Of a stretch of 64,000 bases of DNA, positions 34,485-43,093 are shown piece after piece. Positions within the stretch are counted from its first letter, which is position 1. Every line of letters starts with the position of its first letter. The position numbers and the translations under genes were made by a program. This DNA comes from Kitasatospora sp. NBC_01250 (GTDB lineage Bacteria > Actinomycetota > Actinomycetes > Streptomycetales > Streptomycetaceae): the NCBI RefSeq assembly GCF_036226465.1, contig NZ_CP108476.1, positions 6,324,001-6,388,000 of the forward strand, in the 5' to 3' direction. A model generated the notes under the pieces. It was not told the origin of the DNA. It was given only the letters and a program-made list of their open reading frames with translations, and ran no database searches.

Positions 34485-35743
34485 TGGCCGCGCTTGCGGC
34501 TCAGGCTGATCGCCAGGCCGCCGCCGATACCGATCAGCACGCCACAGCCCAGCAGCCAGGGCGAGAAGCCGCTCTTCTTCTTGCTCTCCTTGGCGGCGGT
34601 CTGCACCGCGGGCCCGCTGTCGGTGAGCTGCTTGACCAGGTCGGTGCCGCCGAAGCTGTGCGGGTCGCGGCCGGCGGCCTGGGCGGCCAGGATCAGCGCC
34701 GCGGTGGCACCGGCGTCCGGGCCCGCCGGGCCCTTGGTCCAGCTGCCGCCGTTGGCGGCCAGCCAGTCCACCGCTCCGGCGGCCTGCTGCGGGTGGCCGG
34801 ACCGGACCAGGCTCAGCACCGCCCAGGTGGTGCCGCTGTAGTCGGGGCTCGGCGCGGCGGCACCCGGCGTGCTGAGCGTCAGGTGCTGGCCGCCCGCGGC
34901 CAGCGTCGTGGCGAGGTAGGCCGCGGCACTCTCCGCGGAGGCGGCGCCTCCGGCGGCGGCGTCCGTGCCCGTCGCGCACTCGGGCGCCTTGGGGGCCGGG
35001 CCGGTCGGGCTGCCGGCGGCCACCGGCAGCGAGCCGCCCGCGATGGCGAGGGTGGCCTGGGCGGTGGCCAGCGCGTTGGCGCTCGCCGGCTGCCCCGCGG
35101 CGGCGGCCTGGTAGGCGAGGGCGCCGCGCTGCTCGGCGGGTGCGGCGCAGCCCAACTGCAGGGCGCCGAGCGCCGTCAGGCCGGTCCTGCCGTCCTTGGC
35201 CACCTGGGTCGGGTCGACGCCGGCGGCGCGCAGCGCGCTGACGGCGAGGCCGGTGGAGTCGGCGTCACCCGGGCTGCCGGGGTTGTAGGACCAGCTGCCG
35301 TCGCTGTTCTGATTGGTCTTCAGCCACTGCACGCCCTTGTCCACCGCGGCCTGGTGGCCGCCGAGCGCGACCAGCGCCTGCATGGCCAGCGCGGTGGCGT
35401 TGCTGTCCTCGGTGGCGGCGGTGCACGCGGCCTTGGCGTCGGCGCGGAACGAGGGCCAGCCGCCGTCGGCGCACTGCTGGCCGGTCAGCCAGTCCACGGC
35501 CGCGGCGCCGGGCGTCACCTTCGCGCTGTTCAGCGCCATCAGTGCCATCGCCTGGCGCCAGACACCGTCGTAGGTCGGGTCGCCCTTGCCGTACAGCGCG
35601 GCCGGCGGGGCCACCGGCGAGGGCGAGGCCGGGGTGGCGGGGCTGGGCGAGGAGCCGGTGTCGGCCAGCGCGGGCCCGGCGACCAGACCGGTCAGCAGGG
35701 CGGCGGTGAGCAGGGCGGCGCCGGTACGGGCGGGCGTGAGCAT
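34481..35743 (-). CDS. Secreted, membrane-anchored alpha/alpha-toroid (prenyltransferase/squalene-oxidase repeat) protein
   Basis: A 420-residue exported protein. A signal peptide (about 1-27, cleavage near ALA-DT) precedes a toroid-type repeat domain with at least three units ending in D-G-G/S-W-like turns: WLTGQQCADGGWPSF, WLKTNQNSDGSWSYN and WLAANGGSWTKG. The C terminus has one membrane helix and RKRGQ, leaving the domain outside the cell. The repeats resemble terpene-cyclase-like toroids, but no cyclase DxDD motif is seen. The toroid of gastric intrinsic factor binds cobalamin, and linkage here to an ECF transporter suggests a vitamin-binding surface protein, which is inference. It is the first gene of a five-gene coupled operon. 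Confidence 0.85.
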   Translation of the reverse strand: MLTPARTGAALLTAALLTGLVAGPALADTGSSPSPATPASPSPVAPPAALYGKGDPTYDGVWRQAMALMALNSAKVTPGAAAVDWLTGQQCADGGWPSFRADAKAACTAATEDSNATALAMQALVALGGHQAAVDKGVQWLKTNQNSDGSWSYNPGSPGDADSTGLAVSALRAAGVDPTQVAKDGRTGLTALGALQLGCAAPAEQRGALAYQAAAAGQPASANALATAQATLAIAGGSLPVAAGSPTGPAPKAPECATGTDAAAGGAASAESAAAYLATTLAAGGQHLTLSTPGAAAPSPDYSGTTWAVLSLVRSGHPQQAAGAVDWLAANGGSWTKGPAGPDAGATAALILAAQAAGRDPHSFGGTDLVKQLTDSGPAVQTAAKESKKKSGFSPWLLGCGVLIGIGGGLAISLSRKRGQ

Positions 35744-36047
35744 GGTGCGGCGGGGGCCTTTCGCTGGACGGCGGGTGGTCCGCGGTCCCCGCCGACGGCT
35801 CGGGTCAGCGCCGGTTGCGGCCACCGGCAACTCTAACGGGCTTTTCCAAGCGGACCGCTGCTGGGCACTTCCGGCCGCCACCGGACCGTCCGTATGCAAA
35901 GGAGCCGCCGGGTCGCGGCCGTGGAACCGCCGTGCGGGCGGAGCGCGGGGGAGCGTGGCGTGAATCACCTTCCCCGCCCGGGATGCCGAAGCTACGGGCC
36001 GGTATCTTCGAGGTCTCGCACTGTTCACATGTTCAAGGGGCCGATCC
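35744..36047. other. Divergent promoter region without a gene
   Basis: A 304-bp gap between the divergent ECF/toroid operon and the glycosyltransferase operon. It was searched for a cobalamin riboswitch on the minus strand, and no B12-box-like sequence was found. A modestly A/T-rich segment (CTCTAACGGGCTTTTCCAAG, near 35830-35850) may hold the minus-strand promoter. CACTGTTCACATGTTCAAGG just before 36048 has no strong ribosome-binding site. Confidence 0.45.
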
Positions 36048-37379
36048 ATGACGGGGCAGCCACCCTCCACGGCCGACCAGCGGCCGCTGCGGATCGCGCT
36101 GCTCTCCTACCGCGGTGACCCGTTCTGCGGTGGCCAGGGCGTCTACGTCCGCCACCTGTCCCGGGAGCTCGCCCGGCTCGGTCACCACGTCGACGTGATC
36201 GGCGCCCAGCCCTTCCCGGTGCTCGACGAGGTCGAGGGGCCCGGCTCGGTGCGCCTGGTCGAACTGCCCAGCCTGGACCTCTACCGCGCCGACGACCCGT
36301 TCCGCACCCCCGCGGCGGCCGAACTGCGCGGCCCGGTGGACCTGCTGGAGGTCGCCACGATGTGGACCGGCGGGTTCCCCGAGCCGCTCACCTTCTCGCT
36401 GCGGGCCCGCCAGTACCTGGCCGCCCACCGCGGCCGCTACGACGTGGTGCACGACAACCAGACCCTCGGCTACGGCCTGCTGGGCCTGGCCCGGCACGGC
36501 TTCCCGCTGGTCACCACGATCCACCACCCGGTCACCGAGGACCGCCGCCTGGAGCTGACGGCGGCCGCCACCCGGCTGCGCCGGCTCTCGCTGCGCCGCT
36601 GGTACGCCTTCACCCGGATGCAGCGCCGGGTCGCCGCCCGCCTCGACCACATCATCACCGTCTCCGGCAGCTCCAAGGCCGGGATCGTCGAGCAGCTGGG
36701 CGCCGCCCCCCGGGCCGTCTCGGTGGTGCCGATCGGCGCGGACACCGGGCGCTGGTCGCCCTCGGACGAGGTCGCGGTGGTGCCGGGCCGGATCGTCACC
36801 ACCTCCAGCGCGGACGTGCCGCTCAAGGGCCTGGTCCACCTGGTGGAGGCGCTCGCCAAGGTCCGCACCGAGCGGGACGCGCACCTGGTGGTGGTCTGCA
36901 AGAAGCAGGGCGAGGGCCCGGTGGCCGACGCGGTGCGCCGGTTCGGCCTGGAGGAGCACATCGAGTTCCGCACCGGCCTGAGCGACGAGGAGATGGTCGA
37001 CCTCTACCGCTCGGCCGAGGTGGCCTGCGTGCCCTCGCTCTACGAGGGCTTCTCGCTGCCGGCCGCCGAGGCGATGGCCACCGGCACGCCGCTGGTGGCC
37101 ACCACCGGCGGGGCGATCCCCGAGGTGGCGGGCCCGGACGAGGAGAGCTGCCTGGCCGTGCCGCCGGGCGACGCGGGCGCGCTGGCGGGCGCGCTGGGCC
37201 GGCTGCTGGACGATCCCGCCCTGCGCGCCCGGCTCGGCGCGGCAGGCCGGGAGCGGGTGCTGGCCCACTTCACCTGGGAGCGCGCCGCCGAACTCACCGC
37301 CGATCGCTACCGCGCGGCCATCGCCACCGGCGTCGGGCAGCGGGCCCGCTCGGGCGCGGGCTGGCGCTACGTCGCCTGA
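36048..37379 (+). CDS. GT4 family glycosyltransferase
   Basis: A 443-residue retaining glycosyltransferase of the GT-B fold. The N-terminal domain shows CGGQGVYVRHLSRELARLGHHVDV, the nucleotide-sugar glycosyltransferase glycine-rich loop. The C-terminal domain has the E-x7-E motif in PSLYEGFSLPAAEAMATGTPLVAT (Glu of YEGF and Glu of AAEA). It probably adds a sugar to a lipid or small molecule in the cytosol. It begins a same-strand series with a methyltransferase and a toroid protein, and is divergent from the ECF operon. Start ATG 36048 has only a weak GGGGCC element before it. Confidence 0.92.
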   Translation: MTGQPPSTADQRPLRIALLSYRGDPFCGGQGVYVRHLSRELARLGHHVDVIGAQPFPVLDEVEGPGSVRLVELPSLDLYRADDPFRTPAAAELRGPVDLLEVATMWTGGFPEPLTFSLRARQYLAAHRGRYDVVHDNQTLGYGLLGLARHGFPLVTTIHHPVTEDRRLELTAAATRLRRLSLRRWYAFTRMQRRVAARLDHIITVSGSSKAGIVEQLGAAPRAVSVVPIGADTGRWSPSDEVAVVPGRIVTTSSADVPLKGLVHLVEALAKVRTERDAHLVVVCKKQGEGPVADAVRRFGLEEHIEFRTGLSDEEMVDLYRSAEVACVPSLYEGFSLPAAEAMATGTPLVATTGGAIPEVAGPDEESCLAVPPGDAGALAGALGRLLDDPALRARLGAAGRERVLAHFTWERAAELTADRYRAAIATGVGQRARSGAGWRYVA

Positions 37380-37459
37380 CGGTCCTCGGCCCGCGGTGAA
37401 GAGCGTGGCCTGAACGTGCGTTACCCGACCCTCCGTGTACCGAATGGGAGCTCCACACC

Positions 37460-38194
37460 GTGCTGACCGTCGATTTCTCCCGCTTCCCACTCGCCCCCGG
37501 TGATCGGGTGCTCGACCTGGGCTGCGGCGGCGGCCGGCACGCGTTCGAGTGCTACCGCCGCGGCGCCAACGTGGTCGCACTGGACCAGAACGCCGAGGAG
37601 ATCGCCGAGGTCAAGCGCTGGTTCGACGCGATGGACGCGGCCGGCGAGGCCCCCGCCGGGGCGAGCGCGGTGGCGATGGAGGGCAACGCACTGGCGCTGC
37701 CGTTCGAGGACGAGTCCTTCGACAAGATCATCATCTCCGAGGTGATGGAGCACATCCCCGACGACAAGGGCGTGCTCAACGAGATGTTCCGGGTGCTCAA
37801 GCCCGGCGGGCTGCTCGCGGTGACCGTGCCGCGCTGGCTGCCCGAGAAGATCTGCTGGGCGCTCTCCGACGAGTACCACGAGGTCGAGGGCGGCCACATC
37901 CGGATCTACCGCGGCGACGAGCTGCTCGACCGGATCCGCGAGGCCGGTCTCACCCCCTACGGCACCCACCACGCCCACGCGCTGCACGCGCCGTACTGGT
38001 GGATCAAGTGCGCGGTCGGCGTCGACAACGACAAGGCGCTGCCGGTCAAGGCCTACCACCAGCTGCTGGTCTGGGACATCGTCGGCACCCCGGTGATCAG
38101 CAAGCTCACCAAGGCCGCCGAGGCCGCGCTCAACCCGGTGATCGGCAAGAGCTTCGTCGCCTACGCCAGCAAGCCCAACCGGGCCGGCGCGTGA
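37460..38194 (+). CDS. Class I SAM-dependent methyltransferase
   Basis: A 244-residue methyltransferase. Motif I is VLDLGCGGGRHAFE at about residues 19-32, the acidic end of strand 2 is VVALDQN, and motif IV/post-motif is IIISEVMEHIPDDKGVLNEMFRVLKPGG. The C-terminal part (IKCAVGVDNDK, SFVAYASKP) forms a lid. It starts with GTG 37460 after GGGAG. Its stop overlaps the toroid-protein start (GTGA, 38191-38194). It likely methylates the product of the flanking glycosyltransferase or toroid enzyme. The substrate is unknown. Confidence 0.92.
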   Translation: MLTVDFSRFPLAPGDRVLDLGCGGGRHAFECYRRGANVVALDQNAEEIAEVKRWFDAMDAAGEAPAGASAVAMEGNALALPFEDESFDKIIISEVMEHIPDDKGVLNEMFRVLKPGGLLAVTVPRWLPEKICWALSDEYHEVEGGHIRIYRGDELLDRIREAGLTPYGTHHAHALHAPYWWIKCAVGVDNDKALPVKAYHQLLVWDIVGTPVISKLTKAAEAALNPVIGKSFVAYASKPNRAGA

Positions 38195-39270
38195 CGGCCC
38201 ACGAGGGGGTGGCCACCCCCGGGCCGCTGCTGCTGCCCGGCGTGCTGGACGGGCCGCAGGCGGCTGCCACGGTACGCAGCATCCTGGCCGAGCAGCGGCC
38301 CGACGGCGCCATCCCGTGGTTCACCGGCGGCCACCTCGACCCCTGGGACCACACCGAGGCCGCGATGGCGCTGGACGCGGCCGGCGAGCACGCCGCGGCC
38401 GAGCGCGCCTACCGTTGGCTGGCGGACTGTCAGAACCCGGACGGCTCCTGGTACGCGGGCTACTTCGAGCACGGCGCGGACGGCGTCAGCAACCGCGCGG
38501 TGGAGACCAACTTCTGCGCCTACGTGGCGGTCGGCGTCTGGCACCACCACCTGACCTGCGGTGACGAGGCCTTCCTGGACCGGATGTGGCCGGTGGTCCG
38601 CCGCGCGCTGGACTTCACCGTCGGCGCCCAGCTGCCCGGCGGGCCGATCGCCTGGCGGCTGGCCGAGGACGGCACCCCCGCCGACGAGGCGCTGCTCACC
38701 GGCTCGGCCAGCATCCTGCACGCGCTGCGCTGCGGGCTCGCCATCGCCGACTACCGCCAGGAGCCCCAGCCGGACTGGGAGTTGGCCACCGGCCGGCTCC
38801 AGCACGCGGTGGCCGCGCACCCCGAGCGGTTCCTGGACAAGGGCCGCTACTCGATGGACTGGTACTACCCGGTGCTGGGCAGCGCCCTGCGCGGACCGGC
38901 CGCGCTGCGGCGCATCGAGGCCGACTGGGACCGCTTCGTGGTGCCCGGGCTCGGCGTGCGCTGCGTCAGCGACCGGCCCTGGGTGACCGGCGGTGAGAGC
39001 GCCGAACTCGCGCTCGCGCTCTGGTCGGTGGGCGACGCCGAGCGCGCGGTCGAGATCCTGCGCTGGATCCAGCACCTGCGCCACCAGGACGGCTCCTACT
39101 GGACCGGCTACGTCTTCGAGGACGACGCCATCTGGCCCGAGGAACGCACCACCTGGACGGCCGGCGCACTGCTGCTCGCCGTCGCGGCGCTGCGCGGCGA
39201 CCCGGCGACGGTGGCCGTCTTCGGAGCCGAGCGGCTGCCGCACGGGCTCGCGGTCCAGGGCTGCTGCTGA
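38191..39270 (+). CDS. Prenyltransferase/squalene-oxidase-repeat (alpha/alpha toroid) cytosolic protein
   Basis: A 359-residue protein without signal peptide or membrane helix. It contains repeated toroid units ending in Q-x-D-G-x: RPDGAIPWF near residue 36, NPDGSWYAGYF near 82 and HQDGSYWTGYVF near 300. DPWDHTEAAMALD and SMDWYYPVLG lie between. The fold is that of terpene cyclases, prenyltransferases and glycoside-type six-hairpin enzymes, but no DxDD or zinc-site pattern was recognised. It is coupled to the methyltransferase (GTGA) and follows the GT4 gene, so the three probably act in one pathway. An (alpha/alpha)6 glycosidase-like role is an alternative. A strong terminator follows. Confidence 0.82.
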   Translation: MTAHEGVATPGPLLLPGVLDGPQAAATVRSILAEQRPDGAIPWFTGGHLDPWDHTEAAMALDAAGEHAAAERAYRWLADCQNPDGSWYAGYFEHGADGVSNRAVETNFCAYVAVGVWHHHLTCGDEAFLDRMWPVVRRALDFTVGAQLPGGPIAWRLAEDGTPADEALLTGSASILHALRCGLAIADYRQEPQPDWELATGRLQHAVAAHPERFLDKGRYSMDWYYPVLGSALRGPAALRRIEADWDRFVVPGLGVRCVSDRPWVTGGESAELALALWSVGDAERAVEILRWIQHLRHQDGSYWTGYVFEDDAIWPEERTTWTAGALLLAVAALRGDPATVAVFGAERLPHGLAVQGCC

Positions 39271-39293
39271 GCCGCGCGGCGTGAGCGCAACGC

Positions 39294-39326
39294 GAAGGGC
39301 CGACGGGAGACTCCCGTCGGCCCTTC
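39294..39326. terminator. Bidirectional terminator
   Basis: A perfect 15-bp stem (39294-39308 with 39312-39326) with the 3-nt loop GAC lies between the toroid-protein gene and the convergent membrane-protein gene. Confidence 0.85.
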
Positions 39327-39343
39327 GTTCGTGCGGGGCGGGT

Positions 39344-40441
39344 TCAGCCGCGCTGGATGCCCGAGACGTCGGCCAGCACGCCCTGGGTGCCGTCCTGCAG
39401 CTGGGCGACGAGCGCGGTGCCGCGCTGGTCCACCGCCAGGTACCAGGTGCCGGGCAGCAGTTCGCCGACCGGCGCACCGGCCGGACCGTCCTTGGGGGCC
39501 AGCTGGCGCGGCTCGGGCACGGCGAACCAGAACGGCGCGAAGTCGGCCGCGGGAGCCGGGGCCGGGACCTGCTGCGCGGCCGGGGCCTGCTGGGCGGCCG
39601 GGGCGGGCTCGGCGGCGGCCGGAACGGGCTGCGCGGCGGCGGGGGCCTGGGCGGCGGCCTGGGCGAAGGCGGCGTCCTGCGGCTGTGCCTGGGCGGCGGC
39701 CGCGGGCACCGGCTGGGCGCCGAGGCCGGCGGCGGGCTGGCCGTAGCCGAACTCCTGGCCGGGCTGGCCCGCCATCGGCTGGCCCGCGTCCGGCGCGGGG
39801 AAGCCGTAGCCGCCCGGCTGCTGCGGCTGGCCGCCGAACTGCTGGCCGCCGAAGCTCTGGCCGGGCACCTGCTGGCCCGCGCCCGGCGCCGGGAAGCCGT
39901 AGCCGCCGGGCTGCTGGTAGCCCTGGGCAGCGCCCGGGTAGCCGCCCGCCGGCGGCTGGTAGCCCTGCGGAACCGCGGGCTTGTCGGTCAGCAGCGGGGC
40001 CTGCAGCGCGGGCACCAGCGGCCCGGCCACGGCAGCACCGGCCAGCACGAGCACGGCGACGACGCCGAGGTAGGCGCCCCACGAGTGGTCCGAGCCGCTG
40101 CCCAGCGCCCACAGCGCCGTCCAGAGCGCGACGACCGAGAACGAGACGCCCCACTGGTCCAGGCGCAGGCCCAGGATCTGCCGGGTCTTGGCGGCCTCGC
40201 CCTGGAAGCGCTGCAGCAGCACCAGCGCGGCGGCCGCGATGCCCAGCAGGTAGACCGAGGGCAGGATCGGGAAGAGGTCGCTGGTCCAGACGCTGGTGGA
40301 GTACACCGTCGAGCAGCCGCCGAACTGCTTCAGCGACGGCGAGCAGTCGACGGAGATGTACGGGAGGAACGACGAAATGAGCAGGAGCACGGCCGCACCT
40401 GCGACGGCGGCATCTCCCCTGGTGAGAGCGCGCAGATTCAC
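39344..40441 (-). CDS. Four-helix membrane protein with Pro/Gln/Ala-rich tail (DUF5336-like)
   Basis: A 365-residue protein. Four membrane helices (about residues 12-30, 57-77, 95-113 and 120-140) are followed by a long low-complexity Gly/Gln/Pro then Ala/Pro/Gln-rich region (about 150-295), with GGYGFPAPG and GGYGFPAPD repeated. It ends in a folded C-terminal 60 residues (FWFAVPEPRQLAPKDG...GTWYLAVDQRGTALVAQLQDG). The layout resembles the mycobacterial 34-kDa antigen family (DUF5336). The tail is probably cytosolic and the function is unknown. GTG 40441 follows GAGGGGA. Confidence 0.75.
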   Translation of the reverse strand: MNLRALTRGDAAVAGAAVLLLISSFLPYISVDCSPSLKQFGGCSTVYSTSVWTSDLFPILPSVYLLGIAAAALVLLQRFQGEAAKTRQILGLRLDQWGVSFSVVALWTALWALGSGSDHSWGAYLGVVAVLVLAGAAVAGPLVPALQAPLLTDKPAVPQGYQPPAGGYPGAAQGYQQPGGYGFPAPGAGQQVPGQSFGGQQFGGQPQQPGGYGFPAPDAGQPMAGQPGQEFGYGQPAAGLGAQPVPAAAAQAQPQDAAFAQAAAQAPAAAQPVPAAAEPAPAAQQAPAAQQVPAPAPAADFAPFWFAVPEPRQLAPKDGPAGAPVGELLPGTWYLAVDQRGTALVAQLQDGTQGVLADVSGIQRG

Positions 40442-40547
40442 TGATCGGTCCCCTCGCTGGTGTGGCGTGACGGCGTGACGGGGAGTGATTCTAGTCAACC
40501 GGGCCCGGACCCGCGGGACTGGGCTTGCGGGCGTCGCCCGGTCGGGG

Positions 40548-41534
40548 TCAGCCCGCGGGCCTCAGGAACCGGGTGAAACCGTCGGCCAGGCCCTGGGCCG
40601 CGCGCTGGCGCCACTGGGGATCCGTCATCTTCCCGGCGTCGCCGGCGTTGCGCATGTTGCCGCACTCGATGAAGACCTTGGGGACGGTCGACAGGTTGAG
40701 GCCGCCGAGGTCGCTGCGGGTGTCCAGGCCCTGGTCGGCGACGTAGTCCGCGTACGGCTCGCCGGTAGCGGCGTGGAAGGTGTCGCGGATCGCCAGGCCG
40801 AGCTGGTGCGAGGGGCCGACGATGGCGCTGTTGTCGGCCTTTCCGGCCACCACCTTGGCGGGCATGATCACGTGGAAGCCGCTGCCGGAGGCCGGGCCGC
40901 CGTCGCCGTGCACGGAGATCGCGGCGTCCGCGTGCGCGGTGTTGCCGATCGCCGCGCGCTCGTCCACGCAGGGGCCGAAGGGGCGGTCGCCGTCCTGGGT
41001 GAGCAGCACGGTGGCACCCAGGCCCTGCAGCAGGTCGCGCAGCCGGTGCACCACGTCGAGGGTGTACTCGGCCTCGGTGTAGCCGGCGTCGGTCTCGGTG
41101 CCGGTGGTGTCGCACTCCTTGTGGGCGTTGCCCACGTCCACCTGGCGGTTGATCTCGGTGGTGTGGTCCACGTTGCCGGGGTTGTGGCCGGGGTCCAGCA
41201 CGATGGTGCGGCCGGCCAGCGGCTTGCCGGCGGCCGGGCTGCCGGAGGGGCCGGCCGGGCTCGGGCTCGCACCGGCGCCGGGGGTGCTGGCCGGGCCGCT
41301 GATCGGGCTGGTGCCGGGAGCAGGGCTGGGGCTCGCGGACGGGGTGGTCGCGCTGCCGGTGCCGGCCGTGCTGGGCGCTGCCAGCGCGCCGACCGCGTCG
41401 GCGCCGGCCCGGGCGGAGGTGCCGCACCCGGCGAGCGCGAGCAGGGTGAGCAGGCCGAGCGGCGCGGCCAGCAGGCGGGTCACGGCGGTGCGGTCGGTGC
41501 GGTCGGCACGGTTGGTGCGTGTGGTGCGCTTCAC
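40548..41534 (-). CDS. N-acetylmuramoyl-L-alanine amidase, lipoprotein (Amidase_3)
   Basis: A 328-residue exported lipoprotein. A signal peptide ends in the lipobox LALAGC (Cys37), followed by a Ser/Pro/Thr/Ala-rich spacer to about residue 105. The Amidase_3 domain then begins GRTIVLDPGHNPGN, where the His is a zinc ligand. EAEYTLDVVHRLRDLLQ supplies the Glu ligand, AAISVHGDGG the second His, and VFIECGNMRN the catalytic Glu near residue 285. The enzyme cleaves the peptide from peptidoglycan glycan strands. It follows the membrane-protein gene at 41541 by 6 bp, so the two are an operon. Confidence 0.93.
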   Translation of the reverse strand: MKRTTRTNRADRTDRTAVTRLLAAPLGLLTLLALAGCGTSARAGADAVGALAAPSTAGTGSATTPSASPSPAPGTSPISGPASTPGAGASPSPAGPSGSPAAGKPLAGRTIVLDPGHNPGNVDHTTEINRQVDVGNAHKECDTTGTETDAGYTEAEYTLDVVHRLRDLLQGLGATVLLTQDGDRPFGPCVDERAAIGNTAHADAAISVHGDGGPASGSGFHVIMPAKVVAGKADNSAIVGPSHQLGLAIRDTFHAATGEPYADYVADQGLDTRSDLGGLNLSTVPKVFIECGNMRNAGDAGKMTDPQWRQRAAQGLADGFTRFLRPAG

Positions 41535-41540
41535 TGGTCG

Positions 41541-42818
41541 TCAGATCCTGTCCCAGGTGGGGGCGGTCAGGCCGTAGCTGCCGGCCAGCGCGCTCCATTT
41601 CGTCACGAAGTCCTTCTTGGCCTGCGTGGCCTGGGGGTTCAGCTGGTCGGCGCGCTGCTTGTCGGGCGTGTTCGGGGCGGTGCCGCTGCCGCCGCAGCCC
41701 TGGGCACTGATCGTGCGGGCCCAGGCCGCGTAGGCGCGGTCGATGTCGCCGGAGTCCTGCCAGGCCGTCTTCAGGCTGGCGACCGCGTCCGCGCCGCCGG
41801 GGACGTCGGCCATGTTCAGCTTGTCCAGCGAGGCGACGAGCTGGTCGCGCTGCTGGGCGCCGGTGTCCAGGGTCTGCGCGGCGCTGTCGATGTCGGACTT
41901 GGCCGGGCAGCTCCCGACCAGCGCCACCGCGCTGCTGATCGGGGCCCTGGCCGACTCGCCCTGGGTCAGCAGCGCGTCCAGCGCCTGGGCCTCGGCCTGC
42001 GCGTTCGCCGACACCGAGGAACTCGCCCCCGCGGAGGCGCCGGCGCTCGCCGAGGAGCCGGCACCGGGTGCGCCTGACGGGGTGCCGGTGGGCGCGCCGC
42101 CCGGGCTCGGCGAGCCCGACGGGGTGCTGGTGGCGGGCGGGGCGGCCTTCGCCGTGGGGCTGCTGGAGCCGGAGTTCTCCAGCGCCAGCACGGTGCCGCC
42201 GCCGATCGCGAGCAGGAGCACCAGGCCGGCGCCGACCACCAGCGGGCCGCGGCGCCGGCGCCCGTCCCGGTCGGGTCCGGCGGGCTCCAACTCCTCGTAG
42301 CGGCCGGGCAGGTTGATGCCGCCCGAGGCCTGCGCAGGCGGCGGAGGGTAGCCGGCCTGGGCGAAGGGCTGCTGGGCGAAGGGCGGGCCGGCCTGCGCGG
42401 GTGTGCGCGGGATCGCCTGGGTCGCGTCGAAGTCGCCGCCGCCCGGCGGGCCCGGTGGCAACGGCGGCATCGGCGGGGGAGCGGTGGGGCGGCCGGCGCC
42501 CTGGGCGGTGGCGTGGTCGGGGAAGCCTCCGGCGGCCGGCGGCCGGGCGCCCTGCCACGGCGGCGCGGCGGGTGCGGCGGCGGGGGGCGGTGGTGAGCCG
42601 GCCGGGGCGCCCGGAGCCAGGTACGGCCGGGCCACCGGGGGCGGTCCCTGGTCGCCGGGCCCGGGCGCGCCGGGGACCGGGCCGGGACCGGCCGCTGGCA
42701 CCGGCGCGCCCGGGCCGGTGGGCTGCGTCCCCGGCGCCGGGCGCCGCACCCAGCCGCCTTCGCCACCGCGCGCGGTCGGATCCCAGACCGCCGGTGTCAT
42801 GTCGCCCTGGTCCGTCAT
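41541..42818 (-). CDS. Single-pass membrane protein with Pro-rich cytosolic region and extracellular helical domain
   Basis: A 425-residue protein not assigned to a known family. Residues 1-170 are Pro/Gly/Ala-rich and cytosolic. They include DFDATQAIPR at 129-138, resembling the phospho-threonine motif (D-A-T-Q-x-I) that FHA domains recognise in actinomycete kinase substrates, which is inference. Arg-rich 186-190 precedes one membrane helix (191-212). The outside part has a Ser/Pro/Gly spacer (215-265) and a helical domain (270-425) with two Cys (VGSCPAKSD, SAQGCGGSG) that may form a disulfide. The downstream partner is a lipoprotein amidase, so a role in controlling cell-wall cleavage is plausible. 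Confidence 0.7.
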   Translation of the reverse strand: MTDQGDMTPAVWDPTARGGEGGWVRRPAPGTQPTGPGAPVPAAGPGPVPGAPGPGDQGPPPVARPYLAPGAPAGSPPPPAAAPAAPPWQGARPPAAGGFPDHATAQGAGRPTAPPPMPPLPPGPPGGGDFDATQAIPRTPAQAGPPFAQQPFAQAGYPPPPAQASGGINLPGRYEELEPAGPDRDGRRRRGPLVVGAGLVLLLAIGGGTVLALENSGSSSPTAKAAPPATSTPSGSPSPGGAPTGTPSGAPGAGSSASAGASAGASSSVSANAQAEAQALDALLTQGESARAPISSAVALVGSCPAKSDIDSAAQTLDTGAQQRDQLVASLDKLNMADVPGGADAVASLKTAWQDSGDIDRAYAAWARTISAQGCGGSGTAPNTPDKQRADQLNPQATQAKKDFVTKWSALAGSYGLTAPTWDRI

Positions 42819-43093
42819 GGTGTGGCCCCCGCCCTCAGGTCTCGCCCTGTGGCTGCTCGGTGCTCGGTCGTGGTCAGTGTGCCCGCGCCGTCGGCGGCTC
42901 GGCGGTGCGCGGTGCGGCGACGCCCGGTGCGTGCGGCCGTGCGCGGGCCCGGGTGTCGGTCGTCACGGTACCGGCCGGCCGCCTCCGGCGGGGCGCTGCC
43001 GGCCGAAAAACGGCGTGGCGGAGCGGGCCCGCCGAGCGGGGGCGGGGGCGTGCGGCGGGCGGCACCCGCGGTCAGGCCGCGGTCGGCTCGCGA

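Noticed and set aside
35744-35960. Possible cobalamin riboswitch before the ECF/toroid operon
   Set aside because: The minus strand was read for a B12-box-like sequence and its partner loops; none was found, only ordinary GC-rich hairpins.
42819-43093. Short Pro/Arg-rich minus-strand frame between the membrane protein and methyltransferase genes
   Set aside because: Composition is that of random GC-rich DNA, with no ribosome-binding site; the 275-bp gap appears to hold only promoter sequence.
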